A DNA stretch of 16,835 nt from Chelatococcus sp. (GTDB taxonomy: Bacteria; Pseudomonadota; Alphaproteobacteria; Rhizobiales; Beijerinckiaceae): the NCBI GenBank assembly GCA_003248805.1, contig QFQY01000081.1, positions 1 through 16,835 of the forward strand. Reading direction: 5' to 3'. Position 1 is the first letter of the stretch. Each line of letters starts with the position of its first letter. The translations under genes were made by a program, and so were the position numbers. Positions 6,544 through 16,835 of this stretch are shown piece by piece. The notes under the pieces were generated by a model. That model was not told the DNA's origin, ran no database searches, and saw nothing but the letters and a program-made list of their open reading frames with translations.

Positions 6544-6761
6544 GCCGCAGCGATAGGGGCTGCGCCGGAAGCTGCCAAGCGCATCCGGGCAAGGGTGCCC
6601 TGCGAATGGCGCCGGCCGGCGTGCCAGAACAAGAAGCATACCGGCCAAGCCGGCTCTCGATGCCGGATATGTCTGCGAGAGGCGGCGGGCGGCAATAAAA
6701 TTTCTCAAAACGTTGAAAACGGGTCTTGTGCACAGATTGGAATTCTGGCAAATTCGGCTCA

Positions 6762-6784
6762 ATAGGACAGTGATGCTGTCCCAT
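6762..6784. promoter_or_regulatory. Operator-like inverted repeat
   Basis: GGACAG (6765-6770) and CTGTCC (6776-6781) are perfect arms around TGATG. The symmetry continues outward as AT/AT with one mismatch, giving eight paired positions of nine. The size suits a dimeric transcription factor. It lies about 65 bases before the small ORF and 220 bases before the aldolase start. The regulator is unknown. Confidence 0.4.
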
Positions 6785-6846
6785 TTTCGCCGCCCGGCCA
6801 TGGACGCATGTCGCCCTGGCCGGCCAGTCGCAACGGAGTGGAGCAA

Positions 6847-6915
6847 ATGACGAAGGCCACGGCTACGACCGCCAAAGCCACGCGTACGCGCGCCGCCCGT
6901 AAAGCGGCGGCCTGA
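6847..6915 (+). CDS. Candidate 22-residue basic small protein
   Basis: ATG at 6847 opens a 22-codon frame ending in TGA at 6913-6915. Only Met, Thr, Lys, Ala and Arg occur: it begins MTKATATTAK and ends RKAAA, giving seven basic and no acidic residues, like a fragment of a histone H1/AlgP-type Lys-Ala tail. Two GGAG sequences (6835-6838 and 6840-6843) precede the ATG, the first at optimal distance. A strong hairpin begins two bases after the stop. It could be a real nucleic-acid-binding micropeptide, a leader peptide for gltB, or chance. No family is recognised. Confidence 0.4.
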   Translation: MTKATATTAKATRTRAARKAAA

Positions 6916-6917
6916 GA

Positions 6918-6948
6918 CAGGCGCGGCGGGCGACGAGCCCAGCGCCTG
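6918..6948 (+). repeat. Strong hairpin after the small ORF
   Basis: An outer stem CAGGCGC/GCGCCTG (6918-6924 with 6942-6948) and an inner stem GGGC/GCCC (6928-6931 with 6937-6940) enclose a GACGA loop. It starts two bases after the small ORF stop. No T tract follows, so it is a Rho-dependent or stabilising 3' structure at best, or an attenuator-like leader element. Confidence 0.5.
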
Positions 6949-7012
6949 CGGAGGACGCGGGCGCGACGGGAACAGCGCAGGCAAACCTCCGGAAGAAGAG
7001 AACAGGCCCGAC

Positions 7013-7029
7013 TTGGCCCCATCCTTGCT
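7013..7029 (+). promoter_or_regulatory. Sigma-54 (RpoN)-like promoter for gltB
   Basis: TTGGCCCC-ATCC-TTGCT places GG at 7015-7016 and GC at 7027-7028, the exact 12-base -24/-12 spacing of sigma-54 promoters (consensus YTGGCACG-N4-TTGCW). It lies 104 bases before the gltB start codon, giving a leader of about 90 bases. I could not recognise NtrC boxes upstream. Confidence 0.5.
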
Positions 7030-7132
7030 GCTGCCCTGACGGCGGCCGAGGGGCCGGGGGAGGCGCAGGACTGGTGTGGACGAAACGCGCCCGCTGGCGG
7101 AAGCTGGAGGGCACCGGCAAGTGGGGTTGACG

Positions 7133-11818
<4,686 letters not shown>

Positions 11819-11951
11819 GGCCAGGAACACCTCCCCGTCGGCGCGCCCGTCTCTTCATGGGGCGATGCGCCGCCGGGTTCCGGACAGGATCAGGCGCCCC
11901 GGTCAGCGGGGATCTGCCGGGCGGGCCCCGGCATGACGACGAGAGAACGGC

Positions 11952-13376
11952 ATGGGCAAGGTCACGGGTTTCCTCGAATTCGACCGGCAGGAGCAGAAGT
12001 ATCAGCTCGCCGGCGACCGCATCCGCCACTACCGGGAGTTCACGCTCCCGCTGGAGGAGCGCGACGTCAAGAAGCAGGCGGCGCGCTGCATGGATTGCGG
12101 CATTCCGTTCTGCCACGGGCCGACCGGCTGCCCGGTCCACAACCAGATCCCGGACTGGAACGACCTCGTCTATTCCGGCGACTGGCAGGGCGCGCTCGGC
12201 AATCTGCACTCGACCAACAACTTCCCGGAGTTCACCGGGCGCATCTGCCCGGCGCCCTGCGAGGAAGCCTGCACGCTCAACCTCGAGAACATGCCGGTCA
12301 CGATCAAGACCATCGAGCAGGCGATCGCGGACAAGGGCTGGCAGGAAGGCTGGATCGTCCCGGAGAAGCCGGCCAGGCAGACCGGCAAGCGCATCGCCGT
12401 GGTGGGCTCCGGCCCGGCAGGCCTTGCGGCCGCGCAGCAGCTTGCCCGCGCCGGGCACGAGGTCCATCTCTATGAGCGCGAGGCGAAGGCCGGCGGCCTG
12501 CTGCGCTACGGCATCCCGGACTTCAAGATGGAGAAGCGCCATATCGACCGGCGCGTCGCCCAGATGGAGGCCGAGGGCGTCATCTTCCACTACAACGTCA
12601 ACATCGGCGTCACGATCCCCTTCGCGACGCTGACCGCCGAGCACGACGCCGTGCTGATGACCGGCGGGGCCGAGGCGCCGCGCGATCCCGGGCTGCCCGA
12701 CACCAACCTCGCCGGCGTGCATTACGCGATGGAATACCTGACCCAGCAGAACAAGCGGGTCGGCGGCGAGGATATCGGCGGGGCCGCGCCGATCCTGGCC
12801 GGCGGCAAGCATGTCGTGGTGGTCGGCGGCGGCGACACCGCCTCGGACTGCGTCGGCACCGCCTTCCGCCAGGGCGCGCTTTCGGTGACGCAGCTCGACA
12901 TCCGGCCGATGGCGCCGCAGATGGAGGACAAGCTCACGGTCTGGCCGTATTGGCCGACGAAGTTCCGCACGTCCTCCTCGCAGGCCGAGGGCGCCGAGCG
13001 CGAGTTCCAGGCGGCGACGCTCGGGCTCGAAGGCCGCAACGGCCGGCTCACCGGCGTGAAATGCGTCCGCGTCGACGAGAAGCGCCGGCCGGTCGCGGGC
13101 ACGGAGTTCGTCCTGCAGGCCGATCTCTGCTTCCTCGCCATCGGCTTCGCGGGCTCGGTGATCGAGGGCATGATCGCGCAGTCGGGCGCGGCGGTGGACA
13201 AGCGCGCCAACGTCGTCGCCAACGACCGCGACTACAGGACGAGCGTGGACAAGGTCTTCGTCGCGGGCGACATGCGGCGCGGCCAGTCGCTCGTCGTCTG
13301 GGCGATCCGTGAGGGCCGGCAGGCGGCCCACGCCATCGACAAGGAACTGATGGGCGAGACGACCCTGCCTATGTGA
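11952..13376 (+). CDS. gltD: Glutamate synthase (NADPH) small subunit
   Basis: This 474-residue beta subunit oxidises NADPH through FAD and passes electrons by iron-sulfur clusters to GltB. The N-terminal domain carries two cysteine sets for 4Fe-4S clusters: C46, C49, C54, C60 and C99, C103, C107. The FAD Rossmann motif VVGSGPAGLAAA begins at 150, the NADPH motif VVVVGGGDTASD is at 288-299, and the second FAD motif FVAGDMRRGQS lies near the C-terminus. The ATG at 11952 is preceded by GAGAGAA. The 133-base gap after gltB holds a modest CCCC/GGGG hairpin but no terminator with a T tract, so co-transcription with gltB is likely. It is convergent with the SGNH hydrolase gene, 71 bases away. Confidence 0.97.
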   Translation: MGKVTGFLEFDRQEQKYQLAGDRIRHYREFTLPLEERDVKKQAARCMDCGIPFCHGPTGCPVHNQIPDWNDLVYSGDWQGALGNLHSTNNFPEFTGRICPAPCEEACTLNLENMPVTIKTIEQAIADKGWQEGWIVPEKPARQTGKRIAVVGSGPAGLAAAQQLARAGHEVHLYEREAKAGGLLRYGIPDFKMEKRHIDRRVAQMEAEGVIFHYNVNIGVTIPFATLTAEHDAVLMTGGAEAPRDPGLPDTNLAGVHYAMEYLTQQNKRVGGEDIGGAAPILAGGKHVVVVGGGDTASDCVGTAFRQGALSVTQLDIRPMAPQMEDKLTVWPYWPTKFRTSSSQAEGAEREFQAATLGLEGRNGRLTGVKCVRVDEKRRPVAGTEFVLQADLCFLAIGFAGSVIEGMIAQSGAAVDKRANVVANDRDYRTSVDKVFVAGDMRRGQSLVVWAIREGRQAAHAIDKELMGETTLPM

Positions 13377-13447
13377 GACGGCTCGGAGAGTCGTTCTCGC
13401 GCAGGCGATCCAATCGGGAGACGGACAGAGGCGTCGGGCTTCGTCCG

Positions 13448-14647
13448 TCAACGCGGCCAGCGGGCGTCGTCCAGGCGTCCGGGTTGCGGCTCGGGCGCGA
13501 TGCCGTCCACGAAGACACGGTCCAGCCGCAGCGCGGCATCGCTCTGTCCCCGCGCGTCCTTGCCGGTGGCGAGAAGGGTCTGGTCGCGGGCGGCAATCTG
13601 GCCGGTGAGCGGCAAGATCGGGCCCGCCAGCGGCTTTGCCCGCAGGGCCTCCGGCAACCCGAGCATCGGGAGGCCCGCGACCATGCGGTCGATCAGGCTC
13701 TCCACGCCGGGAAGCGGAGCGGCAGAGGCGTTCGGCGCAGGGCCTTCCCCCGGCTGCGGCACCGCGACGAGGTTGTCGCGCGGCGCGGCTTCCAGCATGC
13801 GGCGCAGAATCAGATCGACGAAATGCGCGGCCTTGCGCGCGCCGGCGCCGGTGAAATGGATGCCGTCGCCGAGGCGCAGCCGCGCGGGCTGGCCCGAGAC
13901 GTCCGGGCCCATGGCGGCGTAGCGGTTCTCGGCGTCGACGAAGGCGCCCCAGAGATCGACATAGTGCCCGCCGGTCTTCTCCACCTCCTGGCGATAGAAC
14001 TCGTTGAACGAGGCGAAGTCGGCGGAGAGCCGGGCATTCTGGACGGGCGGCAGCCCGACCCAGATCAACGGGATGCGGCGGCCGGCGAAGGCGTTCGCCA
14101 GCGCGCCGATGCGGGCGCGGTAGAGTTCGCTCCAGCGCGGGCTCAGAGGGTCGTGGACGGTCTCGCCCTCGCGGATCGCCTGCCGGTCGTTGAGGCCGAG
14201 CAACATGACGCCGACGCTGATCTTCTGATCCTCGGCCAGCAGCTCGGCGGCCGTTTTCGGCCAGTCGTAGAAATCCGCGCGCACCAGTCCGGTGTCGGGC
14301 CTGGCCCTGGGGACGACCGCGACGTCGGGGCGGTCGCCCAGCGCATCGTCCAGACCCTTGGCCAGAAGATTGCCGAGGGAATCCCCCATGACCAGGACGT
14401 GATGGGCGATGTCGATCTTGGGAATGACCGGGTCGTCGCGCACGACCACGGGCGCGGCGCGCCGCCGGACCACGGGAGCAGGCGCGGCGGTGGGCCGCGC
14501 CACGGTGGGCCGCGCCGGAATCTGCCAGAACATCTGGAAGAGGCTGCGCTGCTGTGGCGGGGCGGATTGCGCGAGCGAGACCGGCCCGCCGGTCGCGAGC
14601 AGCAGAAGCGCGGCGCCGAGCGCCATGGCGAGCGAACGAAAGCGCAT
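13448..14647 (-). CDS. Secreted SGNH hydrolase, DUF459 family
   Basis: This 399-residue exported protein has a signal peptide (core ALGAALLLLATGG, cleavage near SLAQ|SA, residue 27) and a Pro/Arg/Ala-rich linker (about 45-72). An SGNH/GDSL esterase domain follows. Visible blocks are VMGDSLGN with nucleophile S90 (block I), GLND at 151-154 with N153 (block III) and DGIHFTGAG at 261-269 with the D261/H264 pair (block V). The C-terminal extension (about 290-399) is Pro/Ala-rich. SGNH enzymes of this kind are commonly carbohydrate or peptidoglycan O-acetylesterases. The location 63 bases downstream of a lytic transglycosylase, on the same strand, suggests a wall substrate, but this is inference. 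The start at 14647 gives a proper signal peptide; the Shine-Dalgarno sequence is weak. Confidence 0.85.
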   Translation of the reverse strand: MRFRSLAMALGAALLLLATGGPVSLAQSAPPQQRSLFQMFWQIPARPTVARPTAAPAPVVRRRAAPVVVRDDPVIPKIDIAHHVLVMGDSLGNLLAKGLDDALGDRPDVAVVPRARPDTGLVRADFYDWPKTAAELLAEDQKISVGVMLLGLNDRQAIREGETVHDPLSPRWSELYRARIGALANAFAGRRIPLIWVGLPPVQNARLSADFASFNEFYRQEVEKTGGHYVDLWGAFVDAENRYAAMGPDVSGQPARLRLGDGIHFTGAGARKAAHFVDLILRRMLEAAPRDNLVAVPQPGEGPAPNASAAPLPGVESLIDRMVAGLPMLGLPEALRAKPLAGPILPLTGQIAARDQTLLATGKDARGQSDAALRLDRVFVDGIAPEPQPGRLDDARWPR

Positions 14648-14710
14648 CGGATGTCCGACCTGTCCGTCCGGATCAGATAGGCACGAGCTTAAGCCAGCGC
14701 CATGCCGGTG

Positions 14711-15937
14711 TCAGCGCCCGGCGCGCATCCGCGCCAGCAGCGCCGGCGTGGGCCAGCCATCGGCGATCTCCCCGGCGCGGAGCTGGTACTGCCGCACGGC
14801 CTCGCGCGTCCCGGTTCCGATGCGGCCGTCGGCGTCGTGGTCATAGAAGCCGAGCGCCTTCAGCCGGCGCTGGACCTCCTGCGTTCCGGTCTTGTCGAGG
14901 CGGGCGGCCTTCACCGGCCAGTCGGCCTGGATGGCGGGCCGGCCCATGATGCGGTCGCCGAGATGCCCGACGGCGAGCGCGTAGGCATCGGAGGAATTGT
15001 ACTTCTTGATGACGTCGAAATTCGCGGTGAGCAGCATCACCGGGCCGGTATGGCCGGCGGGGTAGAACAGGCGCCCCTCGCCGGAGGAGGGAAGGGCGCG
15101 TCCATCGGCGCGGCGCACCCCCGCCGCCATGAAGGACGAGAAGCTCGCCTTGTTCAGCCGGTGGTCGAAGCCTGCCGGCAACGTCACCTCCAGCCCCCAG
15201 GGCAGGCCGGGAACCCAGCCGTAGCTCTTGAGATAATTGGCGGTCGAGGCGAGCGCGTCCGCCGTCGAGCTCCAGATGTCGGCATGGCCGTCCCCCGTCC
15301 AGTCGACGGCGTATTTCATGTAGCTCGACGGCATGAACTGGGTGTGCCCCATGGCGCCGGCCCAGGAGCCGCGCAATTCGTCGCGCTCGACATGGCCCTT
15401 CTGGATCAGGTCGAGGGCGATCAGGAGCTCGTCGCGGAAGAAGTCGCCGCGGTAGCGGATCGAGGCCAGCGTCGCGAGCGACCGGATGGTGTCCTTGTCT
15501 CCCTTGAACGAGCCGTAGTTGGTCTCCATGCCCCAGACGCCGAGCACGATCTCCTTGGGCACGCCGTAGCGCGCCTCGATCTGGGCGAGCACGCCGGCAT
15601 TGGCCTCGGCGGCGTCGCGGCCGCGCGGGATGCGCGTGCCGCCGACCGCGCTGTTGAGATAGCCCCAGATCGGAGCCGTGAATTCGGACTGCTTCTTCGT
15701 CAGCGCGACGATCGAGGGATCGGGCGAGACGCCGCGGAAGGCGAGATCGAAGGTCGCGCGCGAGATGCCGCGAGCCTGCGCCTGCGGCCACAGCCGCTGC
15801 AGAAAGCCGGCGAAGTCGGCGTCGACCGGCGCCGTCTGCCGGGCCTTCGCGGCGGAGACGTTGATCGAGCCGGTCGTCTGGGCCAGTGCCGGAGCCAGGC
15901 TCATCAGGGCCGAGACAGCGATGACGGACAGGCGCAT
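14711..15937 (-). CDS. Lytic murein transglycosylase, MltB type with PG-binding domain
   Basis: This 408-residue periplasmic enzyme cleaves the MurNAc-GlcNAc bond of peptidoglycan with formation of 1,6-anhydroMurNAc. The signal peptide covers 1-20 (cleavage ALAQ/TT region) and has no lipobox cysteine, so unlike E. coli MltB it should be soluble. The SLT_2 catalytic domain spans roughly 40-330, with catalytic E138 in GVWGMETNYGS and the later GSWAGAMGHTQFMPSSY block. A C-terminal PG_binding_1 domain occupies about 345-405 (VQRRLKALGFYDHDADGRIG). The ATG at 15937 has GGGAG five bases upstream, which excludes the 41-codon upstream extension. It is the first gene of a probable two-gene operon with the DUF459 hydrolase, and a perfect CtrA box lies 54 bases upstream of the start. 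Confidence 0.92.
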   Translation of the reverse strand: MRLSVIAVSALMSLAPALAQTTGSINVSAAKARQTAPVDADFAGFLQRLWPQAQARGISRATFDLAFRGVSPDPSIVALTKKQSEFTAPIWGYLNSAVGGTRIPRGRDAAEANAGVLAQIEARYGVPKEIVLGVWGMETNYGSFKGDKDTIRSLATLASIRYRGDFFRDELLIALDLIQKGHVERDELRGSWAGAMGHTQFMPSSYMKYAVDWTGDGHADIWSSTADALASTANYLKSYGWVPGLPWGLEVTLPAGFDHRLNKASFSSFMAAGVRRADGRALPSSGEGRLFYPAGHTGPVMLLTANFDVIKKYNSSDAYALAVGHLGDRIMGRPAIQADWPVKAARLDKTGTQEVQRRLKALGFYDHDADGRIGTGTREAVRQYQLRAGEIADGWPTPALLARMRAGR

Positions 15938-15951
15938 GGCGGCTCCCGGGA

Positions 15952-15977
15952 CTGTGCTGAATGGAACAGGAGCACAG
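15952..15977. repeat. Inverted repeat in the transglycosylase leader
   Basis: CTGTGCT (15952-15958) and AGCACAG (15971-15977) are perfect 7-base arms around a 12-base spacer. It lies between the CtrA box and the start codon, where it could be a 5' UTR hairpin or an operator. Confidence 0.4.
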
Positions 15978-15990
15978 CGCCCGAACAAGA

Positions 15991-16005
15991 TTAACCTTGG
16001 GTTAA
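15991..16005 (-). promoter_or_regulatory. CtrA binding box upstream of the lytic transglycosylase
   Basis: The sequence is TTAA-N7-TTAA, the full CtrA recognition pattern, within the larger palindrome ATTAACC-TTG-GGTTAAT (15990-16006). It sits 54 bases upstream of the transglycosylase ATG, next to a weak TTGTTC/TCCATT promoter on the minus strand. A GANTC site (GAGTC, 16025-16029), the CcrM methylation target, lies just beyond. The site is nearly 300 bases from rnk, so the minus-strand gene is the likelier target. Confidence 0.6.
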
Positions 16006-16116
16006 TCCCGCGCCAATCCGCCCGGAGTCGAAGGCGGGCCGGGTGCCGCGGATTTGACAAGCGCGCCGCCTTGGCCGATTTTCGGCACCATGCACGACAT
16101 CTTCCGGAACGATTGC

Positions 16117-16130
16117 GGCCGCCGGCGGCC
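16117..16130. repeat. 14-bp perfect palindrome upstream of rnk
   Basis: GGCCGCCGGCGGCC is its own reverse complement. In RNA it could form only a short hairpin. It lies 25 bases before the larger hairpin at 16155-16196. Confidence 0.5.
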
Positions 16131-16154
16131 GGGAAGTCTCATCGCGGGCCATTA

Positions 16155-16196
16155 GCCCCCGGTTCGTCGTGCGCGCCCGCGCCCCGAACCGGGGGC
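16155..16196. repeat. Large hairpin upstream of rnk (12-bp perfect stem)
   Basis: GCCCCCGGTTCG (16155-16166) and CGAACCGGGGGC (16185-16196) are exact reverse complements around an 18-base GC-rich loop. It ends 105 bases before the rnk start codon. Neither strand has a T tract after it, so it is not an ordinary intrinsic terminator. Confidence 0.65.
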
Positions 16197-16301
16197 GGTA
16201 TCCTCGATTCCGTGTCGACCTTATCGATCATTGCCCCGGTGGCGCGATCTGCGCGCCGCGCGCCGTCGCGCGACGAGGGGCCGCAAGCAGAGAGACGATC
16301 C

Positions 16302-16733
16302 ATGACCAGCAGGACGAGCAAGGCCCCCTCGCGGCCGGCGATCACCGTCACGGCCGGCGACCATGCGATGCTGAGCCGCATCGCCGCCGGCGCCGCCAAC
16401 ACCATGCCGGACCTCGCGGCGGAGCTGACGCACGAACTCGATCGCGCGCGCATCCTTCCGGAAGGGCGGACCTCGGGAGATCATGTCCGCATCGGCAGCC
16501 GCGTGACGTTCCGCGACGAGGCGACGGGGCGGGATTCGACCGTGACTCTGGTCTGGCCACAGGACGCGGATATCGAGAGCGGCCGTGTCTCGGTCATGAC
16601 ACCCGTCGGGGTCGCGCTGATCGGCATGGCGGCGCAACGCTCCATCGACTGGACGACCCGCTCCGGCGAAGTCCGGCGCTTGAAGGTGCTGGAGGTGAGC
16701 GATCCGTTGGACGGGAGTGCGGCCCTGTCCTGA
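16302..16733 (+). CDS. rnk: Regulator of nucleoside diphosphate kinase Rnk
   Basis: This 143-residue protein belongs to the GreA/GreB-related Rnk family, which binds RNA polymerase near the secondary channel and in E. coli influences Ndk levels. A short N-terminal helical segment (about 13-55, AGDHAMLSRIAAGAANTMPDLAAELTHELDRA) replaces the long Gre coiled coil. The FKBP-like GreA/GreB C-terminal domain spans about 60-137 (HVRIGSRVTFRDEATGRDSTVTLV, then VSVMTPVGVALIGM). The N-terminal segment is too short to carry the acidic coiled-coil tip that Gre factors use for RNA cleavage. The ATG at 16302 has AGAGA about six bases upstream and starts shortly before the domain. It is convergent with galE, only 10 bases from its stop. 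Confidence 0.88.
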   Translation: MTSRTSKAPSRPAITVTAGDHAMLSRIAAGAANTMPDLAAELTHELDRARILPEGRTSGDHVRIGSRVTFRDEATGRDSTVTLVWPQDADIESGRVSVMTPVGVALIGMAAQRSIDWTTRSGEVRRLKVLEVSDPLDGSAALS

Positions 16734-16743
16734 AGCGGCGTTC

Positions 16744-16835
16744 TCAGGTGGCGTTGCGTGTCCTGAGCTTGTCTTCCCATGCGAGGGCGTGGGCGACGAT
16801 CTCTTGGAGGTCGTCGTGCTCGGGGGCCCAGCCGA
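16744..16835 (-). CDS. galE: UDP-glucose 4-epimerase, C-terminal end (partial)
   Basis: Only the last 29 codons lie in the window; the gene continues past the right edge. In the minus-strand frame ending at the TGA at 16744-16746, the peptide reads GWAPEHDDLQEIVAHALAWE and then ends DKLRTRNAT. This matches the C-terminal GalE pattern (GWxPxxDDLxxIVxxALxWExxL). GalE interconverts UDP-glucose and UDP-galactose with bound NAD, supplying surface polysaccharide precursors. A related NAD-dependent sugar epimerase is possible, since the catalytic domain is outside the window. Confidence 0.75.
   Translation of the reverse strand, partial: GWAPEHDDLQEIVAHALAWEDKLRTRNAT

Larger units (their letters stand above)
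6544..7132. other. 589-base divergent region upstream of gltB
   Basis: This gap contains an AT-rich patch (6690-6760) that is probably the divergent promoter zone, an inverted repeat GAATT-N6-AATTC (6740-6755), an operator-like palindrome (6762-6784), a 22-codon ORF (6847-6915), a strong hairpin (6918-6948) and a sigma-54-like promoter (7013-7029). No longer protein gene is supported. Confidence 0.6.
15938..16301. other. 364-base divergent region between the transglycosylase and rnk
   Basis: The left part holds the CtrA box and leader repeat. A TTGACA at 16054-16059 could be a plus-strand -35, but its -10 partner is poor. The right part contains a 14-bp palindrome (16117-16130) and a 12-bp hairpin (16155-16196). 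No protein gene is supported. Confidence 0.6.

Noticed and set aside
6727..6734. TGTGCACA as an NtrC half-site
   Set aside because: It is an 8-base palindrome without the GCAC-N-GTGC spacing of NtrC boxes.
6981..7040. Resemblance of CTCCGGAAGAAG to the SRP RNA tip (TCCGGAAGGAAGCAG)
   Set aside because: The symmetric internal-loop bases and the GCAG on the 3' side are missing, and the flanks do not form the closing helix.
13373..15994. Long plus-strand open frames opposite the SGNH hydrolase and the transglycosylase
   Set aside because: Both are in codon register with genes that have signal peptides, catalytic motifs and ribosome binding sites; the plus-strand products have none.
16155..16196. 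Hairpin as an intrinsic terminator
   Set aside because: No T tract follows on either strand, and no gene ends next to it.

Overview
The window looks like chromosomal core DNA of a high-GC alphaproteobacterium, most likely order Hyphomicrobiales (Bosea/Methylobacterium-like; genus not provable from here). The reasons are a cpdR gene next to an N-formylglutamate amidohydrolase, a suhB/MmgR-type small RNA beside an inositol-monophosphatase-family gene, a ROSE-type thermometer before an hsp20 gene, a perfect CtrA box, and a gltB-gltD / lytic transglycosylase / SGNH-hydrolase neighbourhood. I see no phage, IS element, CRISPR array, toxin system or other island.

Layout. 1-2092: tRNA-Val(GAC) and cpdR on the minus strand, an N-formylglutamate amidohydrolase on the plus strand, then a 359-base gap holding a complete minus-strand sRNA unit (promoter, sRNA, intrinsic terminator). 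2093-4591: a HisN-like phosphatase whose 3' end overlaps a convergent lysophospholipase-like hydrolase, then a heat-shock cassette (sigma-32-like promoter, ROSE-like thermometer, hsp20, terminator). 4617-6543: a secreted PepSY-like/proline-rich protein and a low-specificity threonine aldolase, both minus. 6544-7132: a 589-base gap with an operator-like palindrome, a 22-codon ORF with a good ribosome binding site, a strong hairpin and a sigma-54-like promoter facing gltB. 7133-13376: gltB and gltD, the two subunits of NADPH glutamate synthase. 13448-15937: a minus-strand pair, an MltB-type lytic transglycosylase followed by a DUF459 SGNH hydrolase, with a CtrA box upstream. 16302-16835: rnk, then the 3' end of galE entering from the right edge.

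How the parts work together. GltBD, HisN, threonine aldolase and N-formylglutamate amidohydrolase all belong to amino-acid and nitrogen metabolism. CpdR is the adaptor that lets ClpXP destroy the cell-cycle regulator CtrA, and the CtrA box before the lytic transglycosylase suggests that wall remodelling is tied to the same circuit, though the two genes are 15 kb apart and not an operon. The genes themselves are mostly ordinary. The interesting material is in the intergenic regions, where RNA and promoter elements are unusually readable: sRNA, thermometer, sigma-54 site, CtrA box, small ORF and large hairpins. All functional statements about these sites are predictions from sequence.
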